41,162 bases of DNA. Source: a virus. The position numbers and the translations under genes are program-made. The stretch spans positions 1-41,162 of the IMG/VR virus record IMGVR_UViG_3300045999_012357; one strand, 5' to 3'. Of the stretch, positions 8,538 through 16,697 are shown one piece after another (the first letter of the stretch is position 1; each line of letters starts with the position of its first letter). Under the pieces are notes generated by a model that saw nothing but the letters and a program-made list of their open reading frames with translations, ran no database searches and was not told the DNA's origin.

Positions 8538-9896
8538 ATGGCTAATTTTTTTCCTCCACAAGGTACCTTTTTAGATTGGAATTATGTTACTTACTTTGGG
8601 GATGGAATACCTTTATTATTTTGGGTATTTGCTTATCCTTATGATCCTTGTACATATTCAAATGAATATAGATGGACAATATTTAATCCAAATACTAGCA
8701 TAGGGACAAAATTTAGTTATGCAAATACTTTGGCTGGTACACAAAATAGTTTTTTAAAATTTCCAAATAATAGTAATTATACTAGTAATGTTCTATATAA
8801 TTTAACTACGCAAAATACAACTATACGCCAAAGCAATGGTAGAAAAGCTGTTATTGTTGTAGATAGCCCTTGGGCAAGATCATGTATTAGTCGAGAAACC
8901 GCTCCATCATCAAAAACAAATGAAAATTATGCTGTCGGACTAAGCATTGAAATGGGTACGAGAATCGCTCAAACATATCCTAATTGGTCTCAGTGGTGGA
9001 ATAACATTTGTTCAAGTTGTGGTTGCCAAGGCACGGAATCTTTATCTTTATTGCCTGGATATTTAAAATCTGCACTTACTCAAGCGGCTGGAAATGGGCA
9101 TCCATATGGTGGTATAGACTCTGTAGATATTTTAATGTTTAATCCAAATTTTAATAATACATATAGTCCTTCTGAGGAACAACCTGGACTTCTACTTCCA
9201 GAAATTGTTCTTCCAAGTCCCGTAGCAAAAATTATAGGGACACAATGTAGTACGGATACATACCATTGGCCTGTTAATCCATTTGGTAAAGCTTTTTTAG
9301 GAGCTTTCGTAGCGATATATAAAGATCATACTCAATATGATGTTGCTGTAGTAAATAATCTACTGATTGATGTTCCATGGAGTGGAGTTTTAACTGGAGT
9401 TAAACAATATAAAATGAACGCTACTCTACCATCTCCTCAATGTAGTTTATCTTGTCCTTCTCATATTTATTTTGATTCTACTGCACAGGTTGCACTTTGC
9501 GATAATTCTATAACTCTTAATGATTATCTTTGGCAAGATGCATACGGCGCTCCGCATTCTTTCCCTAGAGTTGGTTGTGCTGGAAGAGGTGGATTTGATC
9601 CGTGTTTTGGTGGTGGACCAGGAACAATAATAGATCCAATTTGGCAATCTACACCAGCAGGTGGATTTCAAGTAAATGCTGGAGATGGATTAGGTATAAA
9701 TAGTTGTAATTATCCTTCTTACTATATTGGAGATAATCCAGATTCTCCACTATATTATGATTTTAGAGAAGTACAAGATCCACAAATTTTACCATTTTTA
9801 GGGCCTTGGGCGGTAGCATATTCACCTATAGCAAGTAGACTTTATGCTGCTGGTGGAGGATGTCAAGATGCAGCTTTTCAACCTTGGGATCTTTAA
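8538..9896 (+). CDS. Unidentified Cys-containing, Asn/Gly/Pro-rich protein, candidate virion surface protein
   Basis: A 452-residue protein that I do not recognise. It has no signal peptide or membrane helix, and begins MANFFPPQGTFLDWNYVTYF. It is rich in aromatic residues, Asn, Gly and Pro and has scattered cysteines, including SSCGCQG (about 155) and paired Cys near 300-350, which would suit an extracellular disulfide-stabilised beta protein. Several N-x-S/T sequons occur in the first third. It stands between the sugar operon and a fucosyltransferase-like gene, so a glycosylated fibre, adhesin or capsid decoration is plausible. The ATG is supported by TATAAT six bases upstream, implying a leaderless or nearly leaderless mRNA. 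Confidence 0.65.
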   Translation: MANFFPPQGTFLDWNYVTYFGDGIPLLFWVFAYPYDPCTYSNEYRWTIFNPNTSIGTKFSYANTLAGTQNSFLKFPNNSNYTSNVLYNLTTQNTTIRQSNGRKAVIVVDSPWARSCISRETAPSSKTNENYAVGLSIEMGTRIAQTYPNWSQWWNNICSSCGCQGTESLSLLPGYLKSALTQAAGNGHPYGGIDSVDILMFNPNFNNTYSPSEEQPGLLLPEIVLPSPVAKIIGTQCSTDTYHWPVNPFGKAFLGAFVAIYKDHTQYDVAVVNNLLIDVPWSGVLTGVKQYKMNATLPSPQCSLSCPSHIYFDSTAQVALCDNSITLNDYLWQDAYGAPHSFPRVGCAGRGGFDPCFGGGPGTIIDPIWQSTPAGGFQVNAGDGLGINSCNYPSYYIGDNPDSPLYYDFREVQDPQILPFLGPWAVAYSPIASRLYAAGGGCQDAAFQPWDL

Positions 9897-9935
9897 TTTT
9901 TTTGATATTTTTATTTTTAAAAAATATAATTAACT

Positions 9936-10892
9936 ATGCTCGATAAGAAAGTATTAATCTTATGCCATTGGAATGGTAGGTTTGGTAATAGATTACATCA
10001 ATATATATATGGATATTATTATCAAAAAATAAATGGTCACGAGTTTTATTTACCTAGTAATTGGGAAGGTACAAGATTATTTAAAAATCAATATCATAAA
10101 GTTATTGATAATAACTTATTAAGATTACAATTAAATCAAACTCAAAAAGTATTAGATAATATACATTTTAGAACTTATGCACTAAAACAATTTTCTAATA
10201 AATTCGAAAGAATTATTGCTGATGATAGAATGCCTAAAGATGAACCATATAAAGCAAGTTCTGATCATATGTTTTTCGACAATGTTTGCGCTTATAATCC
10301 AAAGATATTTTATCCAATGTCTTTAACTGAAATTAAAAAAGTATTTGAATTTAGTGAAGAAATAAAATCATTAGATGTATATAAATATAACGAAGATCGT
10401 CAAGGAACATATGATATCGCTCATTTAAGACGAGATGATATTTCTAATCCAAGTTATAATAAAACTAATCACCAAGGTTATTCTGTAATATCTAAAGATT
10501 CTTATTATAAGGCTTTTGAAAAATTTGGCTTTGATCCAGAAAAAATAGAATGGGTTTCAGATGATTATACTGGAGTTTGGCATAAAAATAGACCAAAAGC
10601 ATTTCGCGCTGGTTGGAAATATCCCGTTGGCTCCGAGTTTTTGGATAAACTAGGTTTTGATTGGTTAGATGATTTCTTAAAATTATATTTTGCTAGAAAT
10701 ATTTTTAGAGCGAATTCTTCATTTAGTTGGTGGGCTTCGTGTCTATCGCCTATAGCAAAAACTTATAGCCCAATAATAGATAAACAGCTTATTTATGGTG
10801 TTGATGCTTTAAAAGAAATAGAAGTTGATTTCGTGGAAGGAAATCATCCTCATTGGATGTATGATTGTAAAGATATAATCTTAAAAGATTAA
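9936..10892 (+). CDS. Fucosyltransferase-like (GT11/O-FucT superfamily) glycosyltransferase
   Basis: The N-terminal GRFGNRLHQYIYGYYYQK resembles the GxGNxxFQY loop of alpha-1,2-fucosyltransferases. HLRRDDI (about 160-166) is the HxRRxD-type motif that binds the GDP-sugar, and FRANSSFSWWASCLSP (about 255-270) is the C-terminal N-SSFSWWxxxL motif of the same superfamily. It should use a GDP-linked deoxyhexose or galactose, so it pairs logically with the gmd and GDP-mannose epimerase genes in the leftward operon. At 318 residues it is of normal length. TATAAT lies five bases before the ATG. The product is likely a fucosyl- or L-galactosyl-type transfer; exact donor unknown. Confidence 0.75.
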   Translation: MLDKKVLILCHWNGRFGNRLHQYIYGYYYQKINGHEFYLPSNWEGTRLFKNQYHKVIDNNLLRLQLNQTQKVLDNIHFRTYALKQFSNKFERIIADDRMPKDEPYKASSDHMFFDNVCAYNPKIFYPMSLTEIKKVFEFSEEIKSLDVYKYNEDRQGTYDIAHLRRDDISNPSYNKTNHQGYSVISKDSYYKAFEKFGFDPEKIEWVSDDYTGVWHKNRPKAFRAGWKYPVGSEFLDKLGFDWLDDFLKLYFARNIFRANSSFSWWASCLSPIAKTYSPIIDKQLIYGVDALKEIEVDFVEGNHPHWMYDCKDIILKD

Positions 10893-11389
10893 GATAAATT
10901 ATGTTCTTTTTTAGTTGACTCTGGAATTGCCGCTACAAATTCTGGACCTTTACTTTTGACTTTATTATATAATTTTTTGATAAAAGCGTCATAAGTCATA
11001 TTACTTTTCATGCGACCAAAATTGCTAATTGCGTCCCTTACGTCTTGTGGGCTAACGATTGGAAAACTACGAGTTTCTGGAAAAAGAAAATCGCTATCTT
11101 TTAGTTCGCTTCTTTTTTTGCCTTTGTATGTTTTTTGATAAGCTTCTGTTTCTGTAATATCTAATTCTATTACTTGTGCCTTTTCTACTCTAAATTGGAT
11201 ATCTAAACCTTCTTGATTATTAATATCTAATTCTATCTCTGCTTTAGCTTTCTTTTGTGGTCCACGATAAGTATTTAAACAAATTGCGACTTTTTGTTTT
11301 TGTGGATATTTTTCATCTTTCATGAATTCCATACAACGACCCATATAATCGCCTTCTTTTTCATTCTTTCTTTTCTGTGGAATAGGCAT
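10889..11389 (-). CDS. Virion morphogenesis-type protein, small conserved modules
   Basis: The N-terminus (MPIPQKRKNEKEGDYMGRCM, followed by KQKVAICLNTY) is a short module often found at the start of phage prohead/portal-associated proteins. The C-terminal half, with LKDSDFLFPETRSFPI and QDVRDAISNFGRMKS ending in YNKVKSKG, resembles the segment fused to phage capsid-maturation or protease proteins that carries the D-F-x-P-E-x-R signature. Length is 166 residues. It is probably a structural or maturation factor, exact role unknown. Its 3' end overlaps the convergent gene at 10892 by 4 bp. Upstream it has GTGTATATACT close to the ATG, a variant of the candidate late motif. Confidence 0.6.
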   Translation of the reverse strand: MPIPQKRKNEKEGDYMGRCMEFMKDEKYPQKQKVAICLNTYRGPQKKAKAEIELDINNQEGLDIQFRVEKAQVIELDITETEAYQKTYKGKKRSELKDSDFLFPETRSFPIVSPQDVRDAISNFGRMKSNMTYDAFIKKLYNKVKSKGPEFVAAIPESTKKEHNLS

Positions 11390-11394
11390 ATATA

Positions 11395-11405
11395 AGTATA
11401 TACAC
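11395..11405 (-). promoter_or_regulatory. Candidate promoter variant GTGTAT / TATACT before 11389
   Basis: On the minus strand GTGTATATACT lies so that TATACT (11400-11395) ends five bases before the ATG. It combines the AGTG start of the candidate late element with a normal-looking -10, and no TTGACA is found at 17 bp. The transcript would begin at or next to the start codon. Confidence 0.35.
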
Positions 11406-11472
11406 TTTTAATTAATTTAATATTTAAAAAATATTATTATATTATGATAAATATCTTATAATATAAGATATA

Positions 11473-12318
11473 ATGAAATTCTATTATAGCTATTTTACTC
11501 CAAAAGAAAGCGATAAAAATAAACAGATACCAAGAAATAGTCAATTAATGGAGTTATTATTAAACAAATCATTTCATAAACTTAAAAAACATTACAATGA
11601 AATACATTTTATAACTGATGACCTTGGAAAAGAAAAATTTAAAAATCTAGGATGGTCTTCAATAACTACTGAGCTTGAAGGGGCTATACCAGAATCTTAC
11701 AGTAATATATGGTCTCTTGGTAAATTAATAAGTTATAATATAGCCTCTAAAAAGGGAGATCCTTTCATTCATTTAGATTGTGATTCTTTTTTACTAAAAC
11801 CTTTTTCTCAAAAGATATTAGACTCAGATATTTTAGTCGAAAATATAGAAACGATTTATGGGCATTCATATTTTTATGAAAAATTTATGAAAAATTGTCC
11901 AGAAATTGGTATAGCTAGAAATCTTGAAACTGGTATAGGATATAATTGTGGTATATTTGGTGGAAGGAATTTAGATTTTATACAAAGATATTCACAAGGA
12001 GTTTTAGATTTAATCTTTAATGAAAAGAATAAAAATTTTTTTTCTGATAGATCTCATAGTGATCCATTAAAAGTTTTAGAGAGTTTTTCTTACGCTGGGA
12101 TACTAGAGCAATATTATTTATCTTTATATTTAAATTTTTACCAGCTTAGACCAATTGTTTTTTATAGAGAAATGTTACCAAAAGAATTTGAAAAAGATGA
12201 CCTATTTGAATATGATCCAAACAATATTAATTATTTAAATAATACTGGATATATTCATTTATATGGAAAAAATAAAATTGGGTTTTTAATTAATAGTTCT
12301 CTACTTCTTGATAATTAA
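11473..12318 (+). CDS. Glycosyltransferase-like protein (DUF6734/GT32-like)
   Basis: The protein starts MKFYYSYFTPKESDKNKQIP, has a helix of local acceptor type, then FIHLDCDSFLLKPF (about 95-108) with the DxD metal motif, and GYNCGIFGGRNLDF (about 157-170), the acceptor-side NCGIFGG signature. ILEQYYLSLYLN is typical of the following catalytic helix. At 281 residues it matches bacterial glycosyltransferase-like proteins of the DUF6734 kind. It sits among virion-type genes rather than in the main sugar operon, so it could modify a late product. TATAAG ends five bases before the ATG. Function beyond sugar transfer is not readable. Confidence 0.7.
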   Translation: MKFYYSYFTPKESDKNKQIPRNSQLMELLLNKSFHKLKKHYNEIHFITDDLGKEKFKNLGWSSITTELEGAIPESYSNIWSLGKLISYNIASKKGDPFIHLDCDSFLLKPFSQKILDSDILVENIETIYGHSYFYEKFMKNCPEIGIARNLETGIGYNCGIFGGRNLDFIQRYSQGVLDLIFNEKNKNFFSDRSHSDPLKVLESFSYAGILEQYYLSLYLNFYQLRPIVFYREMLPKEFEKDDLFEYDPNNINYLNNTGYIHLYGKNKIGFLINSSLLLDN

Positions 12319-12341
12319 AGCAATAATAATATTAACATGAA

Positions 12342-12347
12342 GTGTAA
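12342..12347 (+). promoter_or_regulatory. Candidate late-promoter element (AGTGTAA) before 12357
   Basis: AGTGTAACACTTTTAT leads directly into the ATG of a 24-residue membrane peptide. The same string with two changes (AGTGTAACTCTTTTGT) precedes the minus-strand virion-type gene at 16677, with the same 9-base gap to the start codon. That identity at an intergenic site on opposite strands is unlikely to be chance. Confidence 0.5.
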
Positions 12348-12356
12348 CACTTTTAT

Positions 12357-12431
12357 ATGACTATATCTAGTGGATTAATTTGCGCGGCTATATTTATTTA
12401 TATATTCTATTTAATAGAGAGAATTAAATAA
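12357..12431 (+). CDS. Tiny single-pass membrane peptide (24 residues)
   Basis: MTISSGLICAAIFIYIFYLI then ERIK: a hydrophobic helix of about 18 residues with a short positively charged tail, which predicts a single-pass inner-membrane peptide. It lies alone in the 130-bp gap between a glycosyltransferase and a methyltransferase and is preceded by the AGTGTAA element nine bases before the ATG. The regulatory match is the main reason to treat it as real. It could be a lysis-timing or membrane-modifying peptide; no family is recognised. Confidence 0.5.
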   Translation: MTISSGLICAAIFIYIFYLIERIK

Positions 12432-12448
12432 TACCATTAATAAATAAA

Positions 12449-13120
12449 ATGTCATTTGGCACAGACAAATCAAGATTAGAGAAAATAGAATATATTGAGA
12501 ATGTATTAAATACTCATCCCAATAAAAATGGTCTTGATAAAATAAAAGACGCTCTTATTCTAATTACTAATTCAGTAAGATTTATGCCTTATTGGGACCC
12601 AACTAATTCATATCATATTATTGGACTAATAGAAATGATGAATTACATAAATAGTATAAATCCAAATGAAAAAATTATGATTGAAATTGGTACTTTTTTA
12701 GGTGAATCTACTGCTATATTTTTGGCTTATGAAAATATAAAAAAAATATTTTGTATTGATGGCTATTATGGTGGAAGTGAAAAAATTAAATACCTTTGCA
12801 AGAAAAGATTACAAGAATTTATTGATACAGAGCGTTGTTCTTTGATAGAAAAAAATTCTAAAGAATGTTTCCATGAGTTTCCAGAAAATTATATAGACCT
12901 AACTTACATAGATGGAGATCATAGATATGAAGGAGTATATATTGATATAGAAAATTCATACAAAATAATAAAACCAAAAGGTTTTGTTTGTGGACATGAT
13001 TGGGTCTATTATACAGATGATATAAAAAATGCAGTTAATGATTTTATGTTTAAAAATAAAATTCCCAGCGAAAGTTTAAAAATATTTAGAGATGGAAGTT
13101 GGTGTTTTCAAAAAATATAG
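12449..13120 (+). CDS. Class I SAM-dependent methyltransferase
   Basis: A Rossmann methyltransferase of the TylF/Methyltransf_24 type. Motif I is MIEIGTFLGESTAIFLA (about residues 73-89), binding S-adenosylmethionine; IFCIDGYYGG is the acidic strand-2 motif; IDLTYIDGDHRYEGVYIDIE (about 150-169) is the hallmark D-G-D-H-x-Y segment; and KPKGFVCGHDW follows. Such enzymes often O-methylate sugars, so in this phage it could cap or decorate the glycan. It is 223 residues with no membrane segment. The first roughly 60 residues before the SAM domain are family-typical helical padding. The substrate is inferred from context only. Confidence 0.82.
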   Translation: MSFGTDKSRLEKIEYIENVLNTHPNKNGLDKIKDALILITNSVRFMPYWDPTNSYHIIGLIEMMNYINSINPNEKIMIEIGTFLGESTAIFLAYENIKKIFCIDGYYGGSEKIKYLCKKRLQEFIDTERCSLIEKNSKECFHEFPENYIDLTYIDGDHRYEGVYIDIENSYKIIKPKGFVCGHDWVYYTDDIKNAVNDFMFKNKIPSESLKIFRDGSWCFQKI

Positions 13121-13139
13121 ATTTATATATTATATAGCT

Positions 13140-13406
13140 TTAATTATCAAGATAATCTTTAATATCTTTTATTAATTGTTTTCTTTTCCGGCGTTCTAAA
13201 ACAGTAATAAAAAGAGCTAAAGAGATCGGAAAAAAGATTCTAAGAAAAAATCCCAAATGGTGCTCTTTAGTAAGAAGATCAAAATGATTAAGGTAAAGAT
13301 CGCTGAGTCCGTAAATTGTAAACAAAATAGCTGGAATAAAAACAATAAAAAAGAATTTCTCGTAATGTTCAAGACTATTCCACCAATTTATAGCTTTGGA
13401 TATCAT
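13140..13406 (-). CDS. Small two-helix membrane protein
   Basis: 88 residues with two predicted transmembrane helices (about 17-36 FFFIVFIPAILFTIYGLS region, and about 50-68 LGFFLRIFFPISLALFI) and a Lys/Arg-rich C-terminus, RRKRKQLIKDIKD, that would be cytoplasmic. It is the last gene of the leftward envelope block. The minus-strand GTGTAA element lies eight bases upstream of the ATG in an otherwise 15-bp gap, so it may be transcribed separately. No family is recognised; a holin-like role is possible but unsupported. Confidence 0.6.
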   Translation of the reverse strand: MISKAINWWNSLEHYEKFFFIVFIPAILFTIYGLSDLYLNHFDLLTKEHHLGFFLRIFFPISLALFITVLERRKRKQLIKDIKDYLDN

Positions 13407-13414
13407 ACATAAGC

Positions 13415-13420
13415 TTACAC
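13415..13420 (-). promoter_or_regulatory. Candidate late-promoter element (GTGTAA) before 13406
   Basis: GGTGTAAGCTTATGT precedes the ATG at 13406 with an 8-base gap. It fills the short space between two genes of the envelope block, and it matches the elements found before 12357, 16677, 21274 and 33026. Confidence 0.42.
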
Positions 13421-13421
13421 C

Positions 13422-13754
13422 CTAATATGGTGTTGCTAGAGGTGGATTAGGATTAATTCTATTAGAAACTGGTGGTATTTGAGAATCTACGCTGGATTGT
13501 TCAGTTCCACTCGCTGTATCTAGATCATCGACTTTAACATCCATAGCTTCATCTAAATTTATTTCATTATCTCCAACATTGAATGTCGTAGATTTACCAT
13601 TCATCTCTACAATTACTGGTGATGTATGACCTTTAACATTTAATAAAATTTCGCCTCGGTTGTTTCTATTTATACTAATTTTAATTTGATTTTCTGTATA
13701 AGAATAAGTCGTTAAGGTTATCGCTACTAATATGATAATAAATATATTTTTCAT
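13422..13754 (-). CDS. Exported small protein with signal peptide
   Basis: The N-terminus MKNIFIIILVAITLTTYSYT is a clear signal sequence with a Lys start and hydrophobic core; cleavage is plausible around residues 19-21. The mature part is a small beta-like domain (IKISINRNNRGEILLNVKGH, then IVEMNGKSTTFNVGDNEINL) followed by a Ser/Pro/Asn-rich tail (IPPVSNRINPNPPLATPY). It would sit in the periplasm. It overlaps the upstream membrane-protein gene by 4 bp. No family recognised. It belongs to the same exported-protein block as the PEP-CTERM protein. Confidence 0.6.
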   Translation of the reverse strand: MKNIFIIILVAITLTTYSYTENQIKISINRNNRGEILLNVKGHTSPVIVEMNGKSTTFNVGDNEINLDEAMDVKVDDLDTASGTEQSSVDSQIPPVSNRINPNPPLATPY

Positions 13755-13990
13755 TTTTTAAATTCTCCAGATGAGGTTTGTATATCTAATTTATTATTAG
13801 TTTCTTTTAAAACTATAGAAAATCCACAAACTGTTGCAATTGCTAATACTAGAATAGCAAGAAAATTAGTCTTTTTTTCGGCTTGTTTTTTACTTCTATA
13901 TTGATGAAAATCTTTTATAAAATTTTCAGTTTGTTCTGAGGTTGGTTGATAATAATTCTTTTTTAATAAAATTCTCAAATTATCATCCAT
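13751..13990 (-). CDS. Single-pass membrane protein
   Basis: 79 residues with a charged, cytoplasmic-looking N-terminal half (a QTENFIKDFHQYRSKKQAEK segment) followed by one transmembrane helix, FLAILVLAIATVCGFSIVL (about 43-61), and a short exported tail. The predicted topology is N-in. It overlaps both neighbours (4 bp and 8 bp), so it is co-translated with the PEP-CTERM gene and the exported protein. AAAGGG before the ATG can serve as ribosome binding site. No family recognised. Confidence 0.6.
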   Translation of the reverse strand: MDDNLRILLKKNYYQPTSEQTENFIKDFHQYRSKKQAEKKTNFLAILVLAIATVCGFSIVLKETNNKLDIQTSSGEFKK

Positions 13991-14843
13991 TTCCCTTTAA
14001 TCTCCTAAGTGCAATTAAAGATCCACAACCGATTAAAATTAAAGACCAAGATGATGGTTCTGGAATTGCAACAGCATCAAATGTTGCAAGACTAAAAGGA
14101 GCAATGCTTTGTGTTCCATCTAATTGCCATACGGATACTGTGAATGTTTCGTTGGCTAGTGCATCAATTTCGAATACTGCCATATCTGGAGTCCCATCTC
14201 TAGTTAAAAGACTAGAATAAACTGTGCCAGTATTACCACTATAAACACCAACATAATCTGGAGCATATAATCCATTAGCGGCTGTATCTACAGCTAAACC
14301 AAATCTAAATTTAGTTGGTGCACTTATTGTAAAATTAAAAGCTACTCCAAAGTAACCATTATTAGATCCAGAAGGTGTGTTATATATTCCATTATTAACA
14401 GATACAGATAAAGCACCTTGTCTATACAAAGACGAACCATCTGGCCCTCTAAATATAGGGTATCCACCAAAATTAACAAAAGAACCTGCACCACCAGAAA
14501 TTGAACTGACAAAAGAAGGCGTTAAGCTTAATGATGGATTAGAGCCTAAGTCTGTACCAAGTAAATTACCAGATGATACAGATTCATATATACTAGCAGA
14601 ACCTGGGTCCCAAGGCATTGGGCGAATTTGATAATATCCAGATGAACCGTAAACATCGCCTCCTGTATCGAAAGCTTTTACTACGCTACTGTTAGACCAA
14701 TTTTGTACCGAGAAGTTCGATCCAGCATTTCCTTGTTCTACTCCTAAAAACGTTACTGAAGCTTGCGCTCCAGAGCATAAAAAAACCGCAATCAAAGTTG
14801 CGGCGATCTTTTTTCCTAACCCTTTTAATAGGTTCATTTTCAT
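13983..14843 (-). CDS. PEP-CTERM sorting-domain protein
   Basis: A 286-residue exported protein with a signal peptide (KKIAATLIAVFLCSGAQAS, cleavage near residue 29) and a Gly/Ser/Asn-rich beta domain. The C-terminus has the full PEP-CTERM signal: the IPEPSSW motif at about residue 260, a hydrophobic helix (SLILIGCGSLIAL), and the basic end RRLKGNG. In bacteria such proteins are cut and processed by an exosortase and placed on the envelope or in exopolysaccharide. A phage copy is most likely host-derived. The start may be the second ATG at 14837. SD-like GGAG lies about 13 bases upstream of 14843. No exosortase gene is in the window, so sorting would need the host. Confidence 0.88.
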   Translation of the reverse strand: MKMNLLKGLGKKIAATLIAVFLCSGAQASVTFLGVEQGNAGSNFSVQNWSNSSVVKAFDTGGDVYGSSGYYQIRPMPWDPGSASIYESVSSGNLLGTDLGSNPSLSLTPSFVSSISGGAGSFVNFGGYPIFRGPDGSSLYRQGALSVSVNNGIYNTPSGSNNGYFGVAFNFTISAPTKFRFGLAVDTAANGLYAPDYVGVYSGNTGTVYSSLLTRDGTPDMAVFEIDALANETFTVSVWQLDGTQSIAPFSLATFDAVAIPEPSSWSLILIGCGSLIALRRLKGNG

Positions 14844-14852
14844 AATATTAGT

Positions 14853-15419
14853 TTACTCCTTTTTTTCTTCATCTAAATATATAGACACTTCTTTTTTGGG
14901 TTCGTTCATTCTTTTTTCCTTAAGCCTTTGAACATATATCCAATCATCTGCAAAGAAGTCCTCTTTAACTATTATACCGTAAGTTTTTGTAATATACAAT
15001 TTAATTTTTTCTTGATACTCTTCTCTATTTCCAGTTGATGCAACTGGCATTGTACCCCAGTTTGAATCATACATCCATAATGAATCGCCATATTCAAAAA
15101 CTGTAACAGCATGACCAATTAAAGCTTCTGGATCGTCTTTATAGTGATAAACAAAACAATATATACTATTCCAAGTATCTGTATGAGTTTTAAGATAAAA
15201 ATTACATTTAGATGCCCAAATTAAAGAATCAACAAAACAAGAATTTGGTATATTAGTTACAGATGTATAATATTTAAAATTAACTCCCCATTTAAAAAAG
15301 AACCACCAAGATATTATTACTACGATTCCAACTAATATTAGTTTAGATTTTTTAAAAAGCTTCTTAATTATTTTTCTTATAGTCTTCAAGGCAGGACTTG
15401 AATTTAGTTTTATCATCAC
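14853..15419 (-). CDS. Membrane-anchored protein with papain-like Cys/His/Asp arrangement
   Basis: 188 residues. A Lys-rich start is followed by a transmembrane helix (about 26-42, KLILVGIVVIISWWFFF), so the bulk faces the periplasm. The outer domain has Cys61 in PNSCFVDSL, His103 in IGHAVTVFEY and Asp118/Asn120 in WMYDSNWGT: the order and spacing of a papain/transglutaminase-like cysteine enzyme, as seen in bacterial transglutaminase-like cysteine proteinases. Catalysis is inferred from this layout only. The 5' end overlaps the preceding gene by 56 bp; a start inside the overlap is possible but no later ATG precedes the helix. It lies directly beside the PEP-CTERM gene, so a processing role is conceivable. 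Confidence 0.6.
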   Translation of the reverse strand: MMIKLNSSPALKTIRKIIKKLFKKSKLILVGIVVIISWWFFFKWGVNFKYYTSVTNIPNSCFVDSLIWASKCNFYLKTHTDTWNSIYCFVYHYKDDPEALIGHAVTVFEYGDSLWMYDSNWGTMPVASTGNREEYQEKIKLYITKTYGIIVKEDFFADDWIYVQRLKEKRMNEPKKEVSIYLDEEKKE

Positions 15420-16677
15420 CTTGTTTTGTGGTGATACATTGCTTCAAGAATTCATTAAATTTTTGGCCTTCAGTAACCATCATGGTTTTATATTCTTCAT
15501 CTTCTTCCATATCGTATTCTTCATCCTCTTTTTCGTCTTCTTCCATTTCATCTTCGGATGCTTTACTCTTGCAATGTTGTTTTTGACTAAAACCTTTTGG
15601 ATTATTACAATCTATGCTTCTTTTATATTTCATGCTCCATTCTGCTTCAATTTTTTCTAATTGGATTTCTGTTTTACCGAGCATGTCGCCTTTTTTCCAA
15701 CTAACACCATCATTAGTAGCTTCATAGATGACTGCATAACCCATATCTTCTGGAAGTTCACGTATTTCTTTAACTATTCCTTCGCTACCATAATGTTTGC
15801 ATTTGGCATTAATATTCTTTACCTTATCTCCAACTTTGAACATTATAGATGATTCTACTTCTTCCATTTCCATTTTTTCTGGTTCTTCGTTTTCTTTATT
15901 AAACATTACATAATTATGAATTGTAATCATATAGTCTTCTGCTAGGATTGCCATTTGTTGCAAGAATGGTTCGGTGAGATTTTCTTTAACCATAGGATCA
16001 TTTAGTTTATCTATTACATTTTTTGAATGTTGATAAATAGAATTAATTGAACCAACTATCATTCCATAAAAATCTTCTTTATAATCTTCAAATTCATCTT
16101 CAACATCTTCCATTTCTTCTACTTGGGCTAATGTTTTATCTTCTAGAAATATAATTTGATCAAACTCTGTTTCGCCATCCCATTCGTATTCTTCGTTTAA
16201 ATAATCACTAGCTTGAGCTTTTTTAAGAGCTTCTTGGGTTGGACGATCTTTGGAGCCTTCTGGTGCTGGACGATAATTTTTGCCCATTCTTTTCTTTTTT
16301 TGTTGAATATTATACCAAAGACCTTTGCCTTTAGCTTGAATTTCTGCTTCTAAAGTAATCTCTTCTTCACTACCTTTTGTATAATCTGTTACTGATTTCT
16401 TAGCTTCCCACATTCTGCAACTCCAATATCTTGCTTTCCATTTTGGGCCAGGATTATCATCACAAGAATGGCGAGAGCGAAATGCTTTACGACGAGCTGG
16501 ATTATCTCTTTTAATAGACATATTTGGATCACCAAATTTGACCATTACAATATTGCCTTTATCGTTTTTTACATAAACACCAAATTTTTTTCTATTACCT
16601 TTTGGAAGGCGAAATGGTTTATTTAAAGGAGCTTTCTTTTTTTGGGCTAATATTTTATCTGTAAAGTCAATTTCCAT
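15364..16677 (-). CDS. Modular virion or prohead-type protein
   Basis: A 437-residue protein built from short phage modules. Near the N-terminus is RRKAFRSRHSC..NPGPKWKARYWSCRMW (about 63-94), a Cys/Trp motif usual in phage scaffold- or portal-associated proteins. About residue 127 is a KRMGKNYRPAPEGSKDRPTQ segment. The middle is acidic and helical. An SH3-like stretch (VGDKVKNINAKCKHYGSEGI and the following beta strands, about 280-340) is followed by SIDCNNPKGFSQKQHC (about 357-372), then a long Glu/Asp coil and a Lys-rich end. It is probably a scaffold or internal virion protein. AGTGTAACTC precedes its ATG by nine bases. Confidence 0.6.
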   Translation of the reverse strand: MEIDFTDKILAQKKKAPLNKPFRLPKGNRKKFGVYVKNDKGNIVMVKFGDPNMSIKRDNPARRKAFRSRHSCDDNPGPKWKARYWSCRMWEAKKSVTDYTKGSEEEITLEAEIQAKGKGLWYNIQQKKKRMGKNYRPAPEGSKDRPTQEALKKAQASDYLNEEYEWDGETEFDQIIFLEDKTLAQVEEMEDVEDEFEDYKEDFYGMIVGSINSIYQHSKNVIDKLNDPMVKENLTEPFLQQMAILAEDYMITIHNYVMFNKENEEPEKMEMEEVESSIMFKVGDKVKNINAKCKHYGSEGIVKEIRELPEDMGYAVIYEATNDGVSWKKGDMLGKTEIQLEKIEAEWSMKYKRSIDCNNPKGFSQKQHCKSKASEDEMEEDEKEDEEYDMEEDEEYKTMMVTEGQKFNEFLKQCITTKQGDDKTKFKSCLEDYKKNN

Positions 16678-16686
16678 ACAAAAGAG

Positions 16687-16692
16687 TTACAC
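16687..16692 (-). promoter_or_regulatory. Candidate late-promoter element (AGTGTAA) before 16677
   Basis: Minus-strand AGTGTAACTCTTTTGT runs into the ATG of the modular virion-type protein. The gap from GTGTAA to the ATG is nine bases, and the 16-base string differs from that before 12357 at only two positions. No TTGACA is positioned for a sigma70 promoter. Confidence 0.5.
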
Positions 16693-16697
16693 TTAAA

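Noticed and set aside
14377-14631. Plus-strand frame inside the PEP-CTERM gene
   Set aside because: It is an antisense shadow with no promoter, ribosome site or recognisable domain.
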